DNA from: Salmonella enterica subsp. enterica serovar Choleraesuis
Lineage (GTDB): Bacteria; Pseudomonadota; Gammaproteobacteria; Enterobacterales; Enterobacteriaceae
Reading direction: 5' to 3'
DNA: 64,000 nucleotides
Assembly (NCBI GenBank): GCA_022846635.1
Contig: AP025685.1
Location: 1,488,001-1,552,000, forward strand
Shown here: one piece after another, positions 41,366 through 52,444 of the stretch
Position numbering within the stretch: position 1 is the first letter of the stretch
Layout: every line of letters begins with the position of its first letter
Made by a program: the position numbers and the translations under genes
The notes under the pieces: model-generated
What the model was told of the DNA's origin: nothing
The model's database searches: none
Seen by the model: only the letters and a program-made list of their open reading frames with translations

Positions 41366-41739
41366 TATGAACGACTCTGGCGTTGTCTGAACTGGCGGAG
41401 CAAAGATTGAAAGGTGGCAGGTTCCGGCGCTTTGGCCGGAGCCGACTCCTCAGGCTCCGGGCGGCCAGGCAGAGTGTGAAGATGGGTAATCTGTCCGCTG
41501 CTTACTCCTAACACCAGGCGTACATCTTCAACAGCCACCACTACCACTTTTTCGCGCGGGCTAAGGTTGAGGCTGGAATCAAGCCGCAAATCCCGCTGGC
41601 GGCCAGGTTTTACCACCAGCCCGCTGCGGCGCACCAGCCAGCCTAGCGCCAGAATAAGTATGATGATACCGAGCAACGCGGCGCTAACCTGGAGCAACGG
41701 AGAGGTATCGGGCAGAGCATGCGGTGCGGCGGCTGGCAT
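41365..41739 (-). CDS. fliO: FliO, gate assembly chaperone
   Basis: This encodes 124 aa. One membrane helix ([18 protein letters not shown]) is followed by a cytoplasmic strand-rich part with [20 protein letters not shown] and a Pro/Glu/Ala-rich tail. FliO helps FliP assemble. It lies one base after fliN and overlaps fliP. Confidence 0.93.
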   Translation of the reverse strand: MPAAAPHALPDTSPLLQVSAALLGIIILILALGWLVRRSGLVVKPGRQRDLRLDSSLNLSPREKVVVVAVEDVRLVLGVSSGQITHLHTLPGRPEPEESAPAKAPEPATFQSLLRQFRQRQSRS

Positions 41740-41740
41740 A

Positions 41741-42115
41741 TTAGCGGCTCAGCCTGCGCATCCGTTCGGACGGCGTAATAATATCGGTAATGCGCACCCC
41801 GTATTTATCTGCGACCACTACCACCTCGCCCTGGGCAATCAGATAACCGTTAATCAGAATATCCAGCGGTTCGCCCGCCAAACCGTCAAGCGCGACGATA
41901 GAACCTTGCGACAGGCGCAGCAGCTCTTTAATCGTCATGCGGGTGCGGCCTAACTCTACGGTCAGACGAACCGGGATATCCATAATCAGGTCGATATCCT
42001 GGAGGTTTTCGCCCGTGTCCGCGCTGCCTGCGGATGTTTGCTCGCTCAGCGCCTCGGCCCACATAGCGTCCGCAGAATCCGGATTGTCGGCAGGCGATTG
42101 GTTATTGTCGCTCAT
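41741..42115 (-). CDS. fliN: FliN, C-ring/switch protein
   Basis: This encodes 124 aa. A low-complexity acidic N-terminus (1-40) is followed by the SpoA domain DIPVRLTVELGRTRMTIKEL, SIVALDGLAGEPLDILINGY and GVRITDIITPSERMRRLSR. It builds the lower C-ring and binds FliH and CheY. It overlaps fliM by four bases (ATGA). It is about 13 residues shorter than the E. coli protein in the variable part. Confidence 0.97.
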   Translation of the reverse strand: MSDNNQSPADNPDSADAMWAEALSEQTSAGSADTGENLQDIDLIMDIPVRLTVELGRTRMTIKELLRLSQGSIVALDGLAGEPLDILINGYLIAQGEVVVVADKYGVRITDIITPSERMRRLSR

Positions 42116-43116
42116 GTGGGCGATTCCTCATTTGATGATGGCATTATTGGATTTATCAGTTGCTCAACTTTGAGCGCGTACTGCCCGTTTAGCGTGCCGT
42201 AGCGGCTGGTGAGAACCGGAATACCGTCGACACGGGCGGTAATGTGCTGGGGTTTTTCAATTGGCAAAATATCCCCAGGCCGCAGCTTCAACAGCTCGGA
42301 AAGCCGCAGGGAACACTCGGCCAGGCTGGCAACCAGTTCCAGCTCCGAGTGTTGGACCTGGCTTGCCAGCGCGCTGCGCCAGCGCATATCTTCATGCTGT
42401 GAGTTTTCCAGCGGCGGATTGGTGAGTTGCTCGCGCAGCGGCTCAATCATGCTGAAAGGCAGGCAAATGGCGAACTCGCCAACCAGGTTGCCAATCTCCA
42501 CCTGAAACGGGGTGTTGACCACAATGTCGTTTGGCGAGGTGGTGATATTGGTGAATTTCACCTGCATTTCTGCGCGCACGTACTCTACTTCCAGCGGATA
42601 GATAGCGCGCCAGGCTTCCTGATAACTCTCCAGCGCCAGCCCCAGCAGGCGGCGAATAACCCGCTGTTCGGTGGGCGTGAATTCGCGGCCTTCTACGCGG
42701 GTAGGGAAGCGACCATCACCGCCGAACAGGTTATCTACCGCAATAAAAACCAAGCCTGGAGAAAACACCACCAGGCCGGTGCCGCGCAGCGGCGGCATAT
42801 GAATCAGGTTGAGGTTGGTGGGCACCGGCAGGTTACGGGCAAATTCGTGATACGGCTGCACCGTTACCGCGCCTACCGTAATGTCCGGGCTACGGCGCAG
42901 CAGGTTAAACAGTCCCATGCGGAAGTGGCGGGCGAAACGCTCATTGATAATTTCCAGAGCCTGCATTCGCTCGCGAACAACCCGGCGCTGTGTGTTGGGA
43001 TCGTATGGACGTACATCGCCGGGAGCTATCCCGCGGCCAGCGGAATCATCCTGCGGTGTGGCTTCGCCGTTAAGCAGAGCGTCGATTTCGGCCTGAGAAA
43101 GGGATTTATCGCTCAT
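42112..43116 (-). CDS. fliM: FliM, flagellar switch protein
   Basis: This encodes 334 aa. The CheY-P binding N-terminal motif is DKSLSQAEIDALLNG at residues 2-16, the middle CheC-like domain contains GTGLVVFSPGLVFIAVDNLF and GDGRFPTRVEGREFTPTEQR, and the SpoA domain is at about 250-325. It sets rotation direction in the C-ring. Confidence 0.97.
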   Translation of the reverse strand: MSDKSLSQAEIDALLNGEATPQDDSAGRGIAPGDVRPYDPNTQRRVVRERMQALEIINERFARHFRMGLFNLLRRSPDITVGAVTVQPYHEFARNLPVPTNLNLIHMPPLRGTGLVVFSPGLVFIAVDNLFGGDGRFPTRVEGREFTPTEQRVIRRLLGLALESYQEAWRAIYPLEVEYVRAEMQVKFTNITTSPNDIVVNTPFQVEIGNLVGEFAICLPFSMIEPLREQLTNPPLENSQHEDMRWRSALASQVQHSELELVASLAECSLRLSELLKLRPGDILPIEKPQHITARVDGIPVLTSRYGTLNGQYALKVEQLINPIMPSSNEESPT

Positions 43117-43120
43117 AGCA

Positions 43121-43585
43121 TTACCGGAGAATAAAGGCGGTATACAACACGTCGTTCACTTTTTGCTCCGGTTGCCCTGCGATTAGCGGCGGGGCCAGAG
43201 TCGATTTGATTGCAGCGACCAGAGCCTGCTTGCCCTGTTCGCTGGCCAGTTCACTGGCATTCTGGCGTGAGAACAGGAGCAATAAACGGCTGCGAACTTC
43301 CGGGAGATAGTCACTAAAACGCTGGCGAGTGCGCTCATCCGGCAGGCGCAGCGTGATACCGATATAAAGCACCCGATCGGCATCGCCCAGGTTCACAGTG
43401 AAGGTGTCCAGCGCATAAAACACCGGGGCGGCAGGCGTGGATACCGCTGGCTCAGAGGTGGTCGCCGCGTGCTGGGTGCGCCAATAGTTAAAACCGGCTG
43501 CACCGGCAGCAACCAGAACCAGCGCTCCGATAGCGGGGGCCAGCCAGCGGCGTTTACGGTTTTTAGTCAGGGCGGATTCGCTCAT
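43121..43585 (-). CDS. fliL: FliL, stator-associated protein
   Basis: This encodes 154 aa. One membrane helix (about 15-32) is followed by a periplasmic domain with [20 protein letters not shown] and the C-terminal LYTAFILR. FliL forms rings around the stator and strengthens MotAB action. It is the first gene of the fliLMNOPQR operon, 104 bases after fliK, and its promoter should lie in that gap. Confidence 0.95.
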   Translation of the reverse strand: MSESALTKNRKRRWLAPAIGALVLVAAGAAGFNYWRTQHAATTSEPAVSTPAAPVFYALDTFTVNLGDADRVLYIGITLRLPDERTRQRFSDYLPEVRSRLLLLFSRQNASELASEQGKQALVAAIKSTLAPPLIAGQPEQKVNDVLYTAFILR

Positions 43586-43689
43586 AGGACGCAGTTTCCA
43601 GACAGAATATTTAGCGTTGATTATCCCGCTTTGTCTGGCGGTTAAAGCCCGGAATAGGGGGGATTCCCTCCCCGAACTCCACCGTTAGC

Positions 43690-44970
43690 TTAGGCAAATG
43701 TGTCGACGCCGCCGCGAGTGCCGTTATGTTGCCCCCCAGCCGCGAGGGTGCTGGTTACTATCTGGCTGGCATCCAGGCCGCTATCGCGAGTGAACGCCGT
43801 ATTGCGCTGCTGGCTGTGGGATTCCTGTTGCTGGCCACTAAAGCTTTCACTGCCAACCGACGAGTGCCCGAGCTGAATACCCGTTTCAGCCAGCGAAGTG
43901 CGTAAGGTCGGCAGCGCCGCCTCCAGCACCGCCCGCACCTGACCGTGTGGCGAGTGAATCTGGAGCTGCATCTGAGCATCTTCCAGGTGCAGTTTAATAT
44001 GCAGCTGGCCCAACTCTTCTGGATGTAGTTTTAACTCTGCCTGCTGCACCCCCTGGCGGCTAAACAGCGCAACTTGCTGGCTTAATGCCTGCTGCCACTC
44101 GGGGCTGCCGAGAGGTGCCTGACTAAAAGGCGGTGCGGTGGTCACACTGGCGGCGCTGGCTGTGGATGAGGTGTGCAAAAGGGGGGAATTGACACTCGTG
44201 GCAACGGGAAGCTGTGGCCCATCGTTCTGTTGGCTATTGCCGCGATGAATGGTCTCGGCTGTCGGTGATGCCAGGGCTTGTGGTAATGCGGCAGTATCCG
44301 CGTTGAATATTGCCGGGGTTTGAGCTGCAACGCCGGTCTGAGCAGTAAAAGCCGCAGTGCTTTCAGTTCGGGCATCACGTGGCGAAGTGCGGGAACTGGA
44401 TACCGGGCCGGAGTTTGTTGGGATTGTGATGTCGCTGGCCTCGCGGGTACTGCTTTCAATCGGGGTTGCCTGGTTCGGTACAGTATTAAAACTATTCTGT
44501 GTGATGCCATTGCTATTCTCTACTTTGCCGCTGCTTGGGCCATCGGGCTGGGGGCTTGAGATAGCTGACGCATTACGAGTTGTAGTTCCGGCCTGCGGCA
44601 GCATTGCCAGCAGAGCGGCAAAAGGGCTGGCTATATCAGCATCAGCGGATGGCGGTAACTGGCGCCCGGTCGATTCTGGTATTGTCGGTACCAGTGATTC
44701 ATCGTCGATGAACTTAGCACTTACTGTAAGCGTTGTATCCAGCGTCTCAGCTTCAATATCATTCTCCGGCAATGTTTCTCCCCGGGCGCTCACTTTGCCT
44801 TGCGTTGGTAACTGTATGGAATGTGGCGATGTTGCCAGCCCGGTGGTCTGCTGGTTGAGCAGGTTAAACAACGTGGCGAAAGGGGAGCCGCCCTGTTCAA
44901 TAGCCGAAACATCCCCCGGCTGGGAGCTGGTGGGGGCCGTCAGGAGCGATACTATGCTGAGGTTCGTCAT
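43690..44970 (-). CDS. fliK: FliK, hook-length control protein
   Basis: This encodes 426 aa. A long Ser/Thr/Pro/Ala-rich region (about 1-280) acts as the molecular ruler. The conserved C-terminal domain (about 285-390) has [40 protein letters not shown] and [20 protein letters not shown]. FliK measures the hook and switches export specificity at FlhB. It is about 50 residues longer than E. coli FliK (375), all in the ruler part. It overlaps fliJ by four bases. Confidence 0.95.
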   Translation of the reverse strand: MTNLSIVSLLTAPTSSQPGDVSAIEQGGSPFATLFNLLNQQTTGLATSPHSIQLPTQGKVSARGETLPENDIEAETLDTTLTVSAKFIDDESLVPTIPESTGRQLPPSADADIASPFAALLAMLPQAGTTTRNASAISSPQPDGPSSGKVENSNGITQNSFNTVPNQATPIESSTREASDITIPTNSGPVSSSRTSPRDARTESTAAFTAQTGVAAQTPAIFNADTAALPQALASPTAETIHRGNSQQNDGPQLPVATSVNSPLLHTSSTASAASVTTAPPFSQAPLGSPEWQQALSQQVALFSRQGVQQAELKLHPEELGQLHIKLHLEDAQMQLQIHSPHGQVRAVLEAALPTLRTSLAETGIQLGHSSVGSESFSGQQQESHSQQRNTAFTRDSGLDASQIVTSTLAAGGQHNGTRGGVDTFA

Positions 44971-45413
44971 TCTTCGCTCCGGCGGGTGATTCGCTGTGAG
45001 AAATCATCCATCTGTTTTTGATCGCGGCGGTTTTCGGCTATTCGGGCAATGGTCTGCTGACGAGCCTGCAGGGTTTGCCAGGCGTGAAGGCGCTGCCGTT
45101 TGTCCTGCCACTGGCCCTGAGCGATATCGACTCTACGCTGCCATTGGGCCAGGAGCTGTCGGTGTTGCTCAATGGCTTTATCAAGAGTTTGAATAAATTG
45201 CTGATAGTTACGCCACTCAATACTTGCCATCCCATCGCTTAACGCCGAACTGAGGTTTTGGCTGTATTCCTGCTGATAACGCATGAGTTCATCGAGCTTA
45301 TCTTCAGCCTGGCGATAGCCCTGGCGAATTTCACCCAGCTGGCGGGTAGCTTGATCCAACTCTTTTTGAGCCAGATCTTTCAATGTGGTCAACGGGCCTG
45401 AATTGTTCATCAT
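44967..45413 (-). CDS. fliJ: FliJ, export ATPase stalk protein
   Basis: This encodes 148 aa, one long antiparallel coiled coil ([20 protein letters not shown] then [20 protein letters not shown]). FliJ sits in the FliI hexamer like the gamma stalk of F1 and links to FlhA. Two ATGs in tandem (45413, 45410) follow AGGAG. Confidence 0.95.
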   Translation of the reverse strand: MMNNSGPLTTLKDLAQKELDQATRQLGEIRQGYRQAEDKLDELMRYQQEYSQNLSSALSDGMASIEWRNYQQFIQTLDKAIEQHRQLLAQWQRRVDIAQGQWQDKRQRLHAWQTLQARQQTIARIAENRRDQKQMDDFSQRITRRSEE

Positions 45414-45422
45414 GGCTCCTGA

Positions 45423-46796
45423 TTACAGTGTTGGCGGAAACAGCGTATCGAGCTGCTGTGCGGCGCTAATGGCATCGGCGCTCTCTTCGATACCCTGCAT
45501 CAAAAAGGCTTCCATCTGTGGCCATAACACCAGCGCTTTATCGAGCAGCGGATCGCTACCCTGGGCGTAAGCCCCGACGCTGACTAAATCCCGGTTACGC
45601 TGATAGCGCGATAGTAACTGTTTAAAATGCCGCACCTGGGCGTAATGTGATTCGCTAATAAGCGAGGTCATTGCGCGGCTAATTGAGGCTTCGATATCTA
45701 TGGCTGGATAGTGGCCGGACTCGGCCAGCGATCGTGACAGAACAATATGGCCGTCGAGAATGGCGCGGGCGGAGTCGGCGATAGGATCCTGCTGATCGTC
45801 ACCTTCGGTTAACACGGTGTAAAATGCGGTGACCGATCCGCCGCCATCGGTGCCGTTCCCAGCCCGTTCAACCAGGGCCGGAAGCCGGGCGAATACCGAT
45901 GGCGGGTAGCCTTTGGTAGCCGGAGGCTCGCCAATAGCCAGGGCAATTTCACGCTGGGCCATGGCGTAGCGGGTAAGGGAATCCATAATCAGCAGCACGT
46001 GCAGCCCGCGATCGCGGAAATCTTCGGCGATGCGAGTGGCATATGAAGCGCCCTGCATTCGTAATAAAGGAGAGACGTCCGCCGGGGCGGCTATCACCAC
46101 CGAACGGGCCAGCCCTGCGGCTCCGAGTATATTTTCGATAAAGTCTTTTACTTCCCGGCCGCGTTCGCCGATAAGCCCGACCACAATAACGTCGGCCTGG
46201 GTATAACGCGCCATCATGCCCAGCAGCACGCTTTTGCCTACACCTGAACCGGCAAACAGGCCCATACGCTGGCCGCGGCCTACGGTCAGCAGCGCGTTAA
46301 TAGCGCGCACGCCCACATCCAAAACCTGGGAGATTGGGGTGCGCTGCAATGGGTTAACCGGCGGGCTGTTCAGACCGCCGCGGCTGTGGGTTTCCGGGGC
46401 GGGGAAACCATCCAGCGGATGACCACTACCATCGAGTACCCGGCCCAGTAACTCCGGGCCTAAGGGAAGCTGGCGGCTGGAGGGCAGGCCATCGCTGCCC
46501 AGCGAGCGGGCAAATACTCTGGCACCCGGCAGGATCCCGTCCACGTCCTCCAGCGGCATTAGAAACAGGCGTTGACCGTTAAAGCCAACCACCTCGCACT
46601 CTACCGCATCAATCAGCGAGCCCTGTTGTCTTTCAACGATACAGGTGGTTGCCAGCGGTAGCTGCAGGCCGGTCGCCTCCAGCACCAGGCCGGTAGCTCT
46701 GGTTAGTCGACCATAACGGCGCTGGTCGGGCAGTGCCGAAATCCGCGATTCGACTTGCTCAAGGGTGGATAGCCAGCGCGAGAGCTGCGGCGTCAT
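45423..46796 (-). CDS. fliI: FliI, flagellar export ATPase
   Basis: This encodes 457 aa. The Walker A motif is [20 protein letters not shown], Walker B is [20 protein letters not shown], and the arginine-finger region and the C-terminal [20 protein letters not shown] are present. This F1-beta-like hexameric ATPase powers unfolding and delivery of export substrates. It overlaps fliH by four bases. Confidence 0.97.
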   Translation of the reverse strand: MTPQLSRWLSTLEQVESRISALPDQRRYGRLTRATGLVLEATGLQLPLATTCIVERQQGSLIDAVECEVVGFNGQRLFLMPLEDVDGILPGARVFARSLGSDGLPSSRQLPLGPELLGRVLDGSGHPLDGFPAPETHSRGGLNSPPVNPLQRTPISQVLDVGVRAINALLTVGRGQRMGLFAGSGVGKSVLLGMMARYTQADVIVVGLIGERGREVKDFIENILGAAGLARSVVIAAPADVSPLLRMQGASYATRIAEDFRDRGLHVLLIMDSLTRYAMAQREIALAIGEPPATKGYPPSVFARLPALVERAGNGTDGGGSVTAFYTVLTEGDDQQDPIADSARAILDGHIVLSRSLAESGHYPAIDIEASISRAMTSLISESHYAQVRHFKQLLSRYQRNRDLVSVGAYAQGSDPLLDKALVLWPQMEAFLMQGIEESADAISAAQQLDTLFPPTL

Positions 46797-47479
46797 AGCT
46801 CACCCTCCGAGGCCGAAAGGCGGCATAGTTCCTGCCAGCGCAGGGCGACGCTGGCATCCAGCTCACCCTCATCGGCGGAGATTTTACAACCACCGGGGTG
46901 CAACGAAGGATCGCCGCGCGTTTTCCAGCCGTGAAGGGCCAGAGCCGGGCCAGCCAGACGCTCCACCAGGGGAAGATCGTCTGGATGAACCCGCAGCAGC
47001 GGCTTGCCGCTAAACAGCGGCTCCTGGGCCAGGAGATGTTGAATATGCTGAATTAACGCATGGTTTTCGATGCCATGGGTCTGTCCAATGGCTTTACGCG
47101 CCGCCTCTAGTGCCATCTGCATCAGGCGCGCCGGAATCAGATGATCGAGCGCGTCAAGGCTATGCTGAAATTCGCTGATGAGATGCTGCATCTGGGCTAA
47201 TAGCGGGGCCTGCTGGCGTTGAATCTCTTCCAGCCCTTGCTCCAGTCCCTGGGCAAAGCCCTGCTGTTGACCCTGGTCGATACCTTGTTGCAGGCCTTGC
47301 TGTAAACCGGCTTCATATCCCCGGCGGCGCGCCTCTTCTTCTACATTGGCAAAAGAAGGAACCAGTGGCTCGGGTTCGATGGGGTCGGCCGGCTCAGCGT
47401 TTTGTTCTTCCTCTTCGGCAATCGGTGAGGCACCGAGGTCATCAGGGATCCAGGGGCGCCAGCTAACAGAATCAGACAT
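46793..47479 (-). CDS. fliH: FliH, export ATPase regulator
   Basis: The protein is 228 aa from ATG 47479, the family start ([15 protein letters not shown]), overlapping fliG by 8 bases; a longer frame to 47536 exists but is not family-like. A Gly/Gln repeat helix ([20 protein letters not shown]) shows the GxxxG pattern of FliH. The C-terminal half binds FliI and resembles the V-ATPase stator subunit. It is slightly shorter than E. coli FliH. Confidence 0.95.
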   Translation of the reverse strand: MSDSVSWRPWIPDDLGASPIAEEEEQNAEPADPIEPEPLVPSFANVEEEARRRGYEAGLQQGLQQGIDQGQQQGFAQGLEQGLEEIQRQQAPLLAQMQHLISEFQHSLDALDHLIPARLMQMALEAARKAIGQTHGIENHALIQHIQHLLAQEPLFSGKPLLRVHPDDLPLVERLAGPALALHGWKTRGDPSLHPGGCKISADEGELDASVALRWQELCRLSASEGEL

Positions 47480-48467
47480 AGGTATCCTCGCTGGAGCCGA
47501 TAACCATTTCTCCGCTCTCTGCCAGGCGGCGAACAATTAGCAGAATGCTCTTCTGTTCGCTCTCCACCTGGGAAAGGCGGATAGGTCCACGGTTGGCCAA
47601 ATCGTCGCGCAGGATATCTGCCGCCCGTTGAGACATATTGCGCAGGAATTTTTCGCGTAGTGGCGGCTCCGAACCTTTGAGGGCAATAAGCAGTGACTCG
47701 GAGTCCACCTCTTGAAGCAGGCGCTGGATACTGCGATCGTCCACATCCACCAGGTTTTCGAACAGGAACATTTCGTCGATAATTTTTTGCGCCAAATCGT
47801 CGTCGAATTCGCGGACTGCCCCGATAACCGCTTCCTCCTGCTGGCTTTTCATCAGGTTGATAATCTCGGCCGCGGTACGGATACCGCCCATTTTGCTGCG
47901 TTTCAGGTTTTGGCCTTCCAGCAGGTTATTGAGCACTTCGGTAAGCTCTGCCAGAGCGGCAGGCTGCACACCGCCGAAGGTCGCAATACGCAGCATTACA
48001 TCGTGACGCAGCCGGTCGTCGAATAGCGCCAGAATATCGGCTGCCTGAGCGCGTTTCAGATGCACCAGAATGGTGGCGATAATCTGCGGATGCTCTTCGC
48101 GAATAAGGTCGGCCGCGGTTTGCGGCTCCATAAAGTTGAGGGTTTCGATGCCGCTGGTGGTTTCTCGCGTCTCGAGAATGTCGTCCAGCAGCGAGGCGGC
48201 CCGCTCTTCGCCAAGCGCCTTAATCAATACACCTCGCAGGTATTCATTGGTATTCAGGCCCAGCGCGGCATACTGCTCGGCTTCATGTTCGAAGGCTTTA
48301 AGCACCTCGGTTAGCTGAGCATTGGAGATTTGTCGCAGACCGGCCATCGCGCTGCTGAGCTGCTGTACCTCTCGGGTTGAGAGATGTTTAAAGACTTCTG
48401 CGGCCCTGTCTTCGCCAATAGTCATCAGCAGAATGGCGCTTTTTTCAGTTCCGGTTAAATCACTCAT
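47472..48467 (-). CDS. fliG: FliG, flagellar motor torque protein
   Basis: The protein is 331 aa from ATG 48467 (family start [20 protein letters not shown]). The middle domain has the [13 protein letters not shown] (EHPQ) motif. The C-terminal torque helix carries alternating charges, [20 protein letters not shown] and [18 protein letters not shown]. It couples to MotA. Its start overlaps the fliF stop by 8 bases. Confidence 0.97.
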   Translation of the reverse strand: MSDLTGTEKSAILLMTIGEDRAAEVFKHLSTREVQQLSSAMAGLRQISNAQLTEVLKAFEHEAEQYAALGLNTNEYLRGVLIKALGEERAASLLDDILETRETTSGIETLNFMEPQTAADLIREEHPQIIATILVHLKRAQAADILALFDDRLRHDVMLRIATFGGVQPAALAELTEVLNNLLEGQNLKRSKMGGIRTAAEIINLMKSQQEEAVIGAVREFDDDLAQKIIDEMFLFENLVDVDDRSIQRLLQEVDSESLLIALKGSEPPLREKFLRNMSQRAADILRDDLANRGPIRLSQVESEQKSILLIVRRLAESGEMVIGSSEDTYV

Positions 48468-50130
48468 GGTCTTCACTCATCCACTGGCGAATGACCAGCG
48501 CAACGACGCGCGGATCGTTCTCTGAAAGTTCGCGGATCCGCTCACCGAGCAGCTCGGCGTTAAGGCGTTTATTTTGCTGGCGCTGTTCGTCTTTACTGAG
48601 ATGGACGGCGACAGCCTGAGCATCCTCCGCCTGCTGCCGGGCGGCGGCCTGCGCTTTAATTTGCTGCTCTTGCTGTGCCTGATAGCGTTTGAGCTGTGGG
48701 CGTACGGCTTTACGCCACAGTAGCCAGGCAACCAGCAGAATCAGCAGCCAGCGGGCAATATCAAGGCCAAGATCGATAACCGCCTGCTGCTGCCAGAACG
48801 GTGGCAGAGCGCTGTTATCATCGCTGGCGGTAAACGGCGAGTTCACCACGTTGAGGGTATCGCCGCGTTTGCTGGAGAAACCCATCGCCTCACGCGCCAG
48901 ACCCTCGATTTTATCCATCTGGTCTTTGGTCAGAGGCAGCGGTTTGCCATCGGCCAGCTGACGATAGTTAACCACCACGGCAACCGACAGGCGCTGTACT
49001 TCGCCGTTATTGAATTTGGTATGAAGCAGAGTGCGGTCGACTTCAAAATTGGTGGTTTCATTGTGCTGGCTGTTACGCGGGCCGCTGCCGCCACTGCTCA
49101 GTGAATTGCCGTTGTTACCCTGCTGACCCGGGGCGTTCTGCGTTACGATAGGGGCCGTATTGGCCGGAGCCGGCTGGTTGGACAGCGCGCCCGGCACCCC
49201 GCCTGCCGCGCCGCCGCTCTGCTCACTATCATTGAGCTGGCGTGAGCGAACCGCAGCCTGATTTGGTGATTGGTTTGGGGTGTAACGTTCGTCGGTCTGC
49301 TCTTTACTGGAGAAGTCGAGCTGGGCGGTGACCTGGGCGTGCACATTGCCGTTGCCGACAATTGGCCCAAGAATGGCTTCAATGCGCTGCTGAATGCGGC
49401 TTTCTACCTCGGTGGCATATTTCAGCTGGGCATCATTCAGCGCACGCCCATCGGCGTCATTGCGGGTGAGCAGGCGACCATTTTGATCGACAACCGTAAC
49501 ATTTCCCGGCGGCAGCCCTGCTACCGCGCTGGATACCATATGAGTAACGGCATTAATCTGGCCATCGTCCAGGGTTCTTCCCGGTTGTAAGTTCAGGGTG
49601 ACTGAAGCCGAAGGAGCTTTTTGCTCGCGAACGAATAGTGTCGGGCGGGGCAAGGCCAGATGAACCCTGGCGCTGACTACCGGCCCCAGCGTTTCAATCG
49701 TACGGGCGAGTTCACCTTCCATCGCTCGCTGAAAGTTAACCTGCTCGCTAAACTGGCTGATACCGAATTTTTCTTGATCCAGCAGTTCGAAACCTACCGC
49801 ACCACCGCGCGGCAGACCCTGACCGGCAAGCTTCAGGCGCAGTTCATGAACTTTATCGGCGGGAACCAGCAGCGCACCGCCGTTATCAGAGAATTGATAG
49901 GGGATATTCATCTGCGTCAGCTGGCTGACGATGGCGCCGCCATCGCGATCGCTGAGGTTGCTATACAGCACTCGATAATCAGGCGCACGCGCCCATAGCA
50001 TTAGCGCCAGCACCACCGCAATAGCACCAGCGGCGGCAACCATTAATGGGATACGCGGATTGGCCCGTAAGCGCTGAAGCCAGGCCTGTGCCTTCTCGGT
50101 CGAGGACTGAACGGCTGCACTGGCGTTCAT
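48460..50130 (-). CDS. fliF: FliF, MS-ring protein
   Basis: This encodes 556 aa. Membrane helix 1 (about 28-48) is followed by ring-building motifs (about 50-300, with [20 protein letters not shown] and PKRP-type loops), a Gly/Ser/Asn/Gln-rich segment (about 300-355), membrane helix 2 (about 450-470, [19 protein letters not shown]) and the C-terminal FliG-binding end ([19 protein letters not shown]). It is the first gene of fliFGHIJK, divergent from fliE. Confidence 0.97.
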   Translation of the reverse strand: MNASAAVQSSTEKAQAWLQRLRANPRIPLMVAAAGAIAVVLALMLWARAPDYRVLYSNLSDRDGGAIVSQLTQMNIPYQFSDNGGALLVPADKVHELRLKLAGQGLPRGGAVGFELLDQEKFGISQFSEQVNFQRAMEGELARTIETLGPVVSARVHLALPRPTLFVREQKAPSASVTLNLQPGRTLDDGQINAVTHMVSSAVAGLPPGNVTVVDQNGRLLTRNDADGRALNDAQLKYATEVESRIQQRIEAILGPIVGNGNVHAQVTAQLDFSSKEQTDERYTPNQSPNQAAVRSRQLNDSEQSGGAAGGVPGALSNQPAPANTAPIVTQNAPGQQGNNGNSLSSGGSGPRNSQHNETTNFEVDRTLLHTKFNNGEVQRLSVAVVVNYRQLADGKPLPLTKDQMDKIEGLAREAMGFSSKRGDTLNVVNSPFTASDDNSALPPFWQQQAVIDLGLDIARWLLILLVAWLLWRKAVRPQLKRYQAQQEQQIKAQAAARQQAEDAQAVAVHLSKDEQRQQNKRLNAELLGERIRELSENDPRVVALVIRQWMSEDHE

Positions 50131-50352
50131 TTAGCCTCCCGCAACTGGCGAAGCGTGGTATGAAAAGCGATATCGAACAAGGCAGGCTCCCCGGCAAACA
50201 AATAATTCAGCCATATGGCGACCAGGCTATTATTTTCTGCCGTGGAAATATTGATGGCCGGGTAAACACCCTTTTTTGCTGTTATTTAACGCTTTTAGCC
50301 GAAAAGTACTTTGTTAAGCTGCGTGCAGCGTTAATCCCAACGGAGAGTTATT

Positions 50353-50667
50353 ATGTCCATCGAGCAGATATCAGGAGTGGTACAGCAGATACAGCAACTG
50401 GCGCAGGGCGCTGGCGGTGTTGGGGCTGAGAGAGGCGCACCTGCTACCGGATTTGCTGAGGAGCTGCGCTCGGCGATTCATCAACTGAACCAGACTCAAA
50501 TGGCGGCCCGCACCCAGGCTGAGGAATTTGCCGTGGGTAAACCGGGAGTGGCGCTTAACGATGTGATAGTTGACCTGCAAAAGTCATCGGTTTCGCTACA
50601 AATGGGTATCCAGGTTCGTAATAAACTTATCGCCGCTTATCAAGACGTAATGAGCATGCAGGTTTAG
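50353..50667 (+). CDS. fliE: FliE, MS-ring/rod junction protein
   Basis: This encodes 104 aa. The end, GKPGVALNDVIVDLQKSSVS then LQMGIQVRNKLIAAYQDVMS, is nearly invariant in FliE. It joins the MS ring to the rod and is exported early. It stands alone on the plus strand, divergent from fliF across 222 bases that should hold FlhDC-dependent promoters. GGAG precedes the ATG. Confidence 0.97.
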   Translation: MSIEQISGVVQQIQQLAQGAGGVGAERGAPATGFAEELRSAIHQLNQTQMAARTQAEEFAVGKPGVALNDVIVDLQKSSVSLQMGIQVRNKLIAAYQDVMSMQV

Positions 50668-50999
50668 GTTTTAATTTATTGATAAATATTATTTTTTCCT
50701 GAATCACTGCCGATGTTATGAGTGGGGAGATATCAGCCATTCATAACGATAACTATTTGTCTTAAAGTCTGTTTAATGCTTAGGTCATTGAACCATATCG
50801 ATAATATGGGCAGTGTCATTTTTTTGCTCATCTATAGCCTTATAAATTCTCCTTTCACAACGACGTGCTTACCGGAGTAATCCTGGCGGGATTAATCGCA
50901 CAAAATGACATGCGTCAATTCACGGCCCCAGGATTCCATGCATATTTCGCTTAAAAATCGCCCTGAATCATCAGGGCTAATAAAAGTGATGAGGCATGC
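50668..50999. other. Intergenic region after fliE
   Basis: These 332 bases are AT-rich and hold no supported gene. A short hairpin, CGCCCTGA-ATCA-TCAGGGCT, lies near 50960-50980 in front of the lipoprotein gene. In E. coli this side of fliE is occupied by other genes. Confidence 0.4.
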
Positions 51000-51425
51000 A
51001 TGAAAAAGGTTATTTGGATGGTTATGGCGGTATCTATGGTTGCCGGTTGCTCTTCGCCTGCATCCCGCATGGCAGATTGTGAGTCACAAGGCATCAGCCG
51101 TGATACTTGTTATATGGCGGAGCAAAACCGGCAGAACGCGATAAACGCGGCAGCCGAGAAACAAGCGCTGGAAAATGCCAGGGAGGCGACATCTCAGCAT
51201 GCGCAGAATGCCAAAAGGTTTCCTGCGGTGACTAAGCATTATCAGGGGATGGAGATCAAACGTGACAAGCAAGGTATCGTCACCGTGGATGGCAAACCCG
51301 CGGCGCAGGGCGAAACCAATGATGATGCGGTGGTTTACACTCAGGGGCTGTATACCGTTATTTTTTATAAAACAGGTAAGGTTGCGGTCATGAAAGACAA
51401 TGTGTTTCAGGGCTTTGCTAAATAG
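51000..51425 (+). CDS. Small lipoprotein, unrecognised
   Basis: This encodes 141 aa. The lipobox MVAGCSS puts the lipid cysteine at residue 17 with Ser at +2, so outer-membrane sorting is expected. A helical Gln/Ala/Asn-rich segment (EQNRQNAINAAAEKQALENA) follows, then a strand-rich C-terminal part (VVYTQGLYTVIFYKTGKVAV). No family is recognised. A good terminator follows at 51442-51465. It lies between fliE and yedF, a spot that varies among enterobacteria. Confidence 0.75.
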   Translation: MKKVIWMVMAVSMVAGCSSPASRMADCESQGISRDTCYMAEQNRQNAINAAAEKQALENAREATSQHAQNAKRFPAVTKHYQGMEIKRDKQGIVTVDGKPAAQGETNDDAVVYTQGLYTVIFYKTGKVAVMKDNVFQGFAK

Positions 51426-51441
51426 CGGTAAGTCAAAAATC

Positions 51442-51465
51442 AAAGCCACCGGCGGTGGCTTTTTT
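51442..51465 (+). terminator. Terminator after the small lipoprotein
   Basis: AAAGCCACC-GGC-GGTGGCTTT is a 9-bp stem with a T-run extending to 51465. Confidence 0.85.
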
Positions 51466-51615
51466 AGCAGCTCCAGCTATTTGCTGAGGCTTTATTAATG
51501 TTAATGCACTTTCCTGTCGCAAAAACCACTATCAATATCAGTACATTAAAGCTTCACTCAAGCTTCCTGCTTATATCGAATTACGCCGTCATTCGATGAC
51601 GTAAAAGCTGGCTGA

Positions 51616-52062
51616 TTAAGTCTCTTCCGGTTGGGTCTGCGGGGGGGATTGAACTACCTGCTTTGAACGTGTTGGCGTGATGATGTTCTCTGAATGCAGC
51701 AACTGGTTGTCCTGCGACCAGTAATAGCGCGTGCGATCGTTTAAATCCACCACCCATTTAAAAACTCCGGCTTTAGCCAGCTCTTTGCAGTACTGGTCAA
51801 AAGAAGTTTTACCGGAGAAGTGGCGGTGGGCCACGATTTTTGTCAGCCCGCTGCTGGCGGTGGGGTTTATCTTAATCAACCCGCGATGGCTTTTCATGGA
51901 CACATAAGAGTCGCTGGTTGTGACGGCTTTGACGTTGCCGGTAGGGACAAAATAGATGTAATAAGAGACATTGTTACGCTGTAACTTTGCTAAAAACGAA
52001 AGGAAATCTGAATTGCACCTTACATGCTCGAAAAACTCATTGAGCATTACCTGTAATTCCAT
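51616..52062 (-). CDS. DUF1398 (YbcV-like) protein
   Basis: This encodes 148 aa. The sequence FLAKLQRNNVSYYIYFVPTG, then SFDQYCKELAKAGVFKWVVD and LNDRTRYYWSQDNQLLHSEN, follows the YbcV/DUF1398 pattern, found in prophage-linked genes of E. coli. The function is unknown. The last 20 residues are Gln/Pro/Thr-rich and extra. The start is supported by a weak GAGGAAT site. Confidence 0.55.
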   Translation of the reverse strand: MELQVMLNEFFEHVRCNSDFLSFLAKLQRNNVSYYIYFVPTGNVKAVTTSDSYVSMKSHRGLIKINPTASSGLTKIVAHRHFSGKTSFDQYCKELAKAGVFKWVVDLNDRTRYYWSQDNQLLHSENIITPTRSKQVVQSPPQTQPEET

Positions 52063-52444
52063 TTTATTCCTCGTTACAAGCCTTTTTATAGTTTATGGGT
52101 ATAGAAAGATGTGTGTTGTGATAGTTAACCGGTCAACTAATTAAAATTCGAATGGTTAACCATGGTTATATTAAGGTCTCTTTATAAAATGGAACAGCGT
52201 TTCAATTGTTACCAGGTATTGCCGGAACTGGGTTTAAACCACGTTATGCTCATAACTTCTGGAACTTAAAGATGAAATTTGGTGGTGCTTTGACTGAAGA
52301 GTGATAACACAGCGATGAAATCTGATTGAGGACTAAGTGGTCTGGCAGAAAAGGCTTTCAGACTGCGTAAATGTGGGCATCGCACTATGGCGGCGAAAGT
52401 TTAAACCGGAGTAATTAAACCCCGGCAGACAGTAATCCGAAGCG
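52063..52444. other. Intergenic region with gene-like scraps
   Basis: The 382 bases contain no supported gene. A frame at about 52205-52304 reads protein-like (LLPGIAGTGFKPRYAHNFWN, then LKMKFGGALTEE and a stop) but has no start. It may be a remnant. No terminator or operator was recognised. Confidence 0.35.

Noticed and set aside
43586..43689. Sigma-28 promoter in front of fliL
   Set aside because: A GGGATAA-like -10 can be read but the -35 and the 11-base spacing do not fit the FliA consensus.
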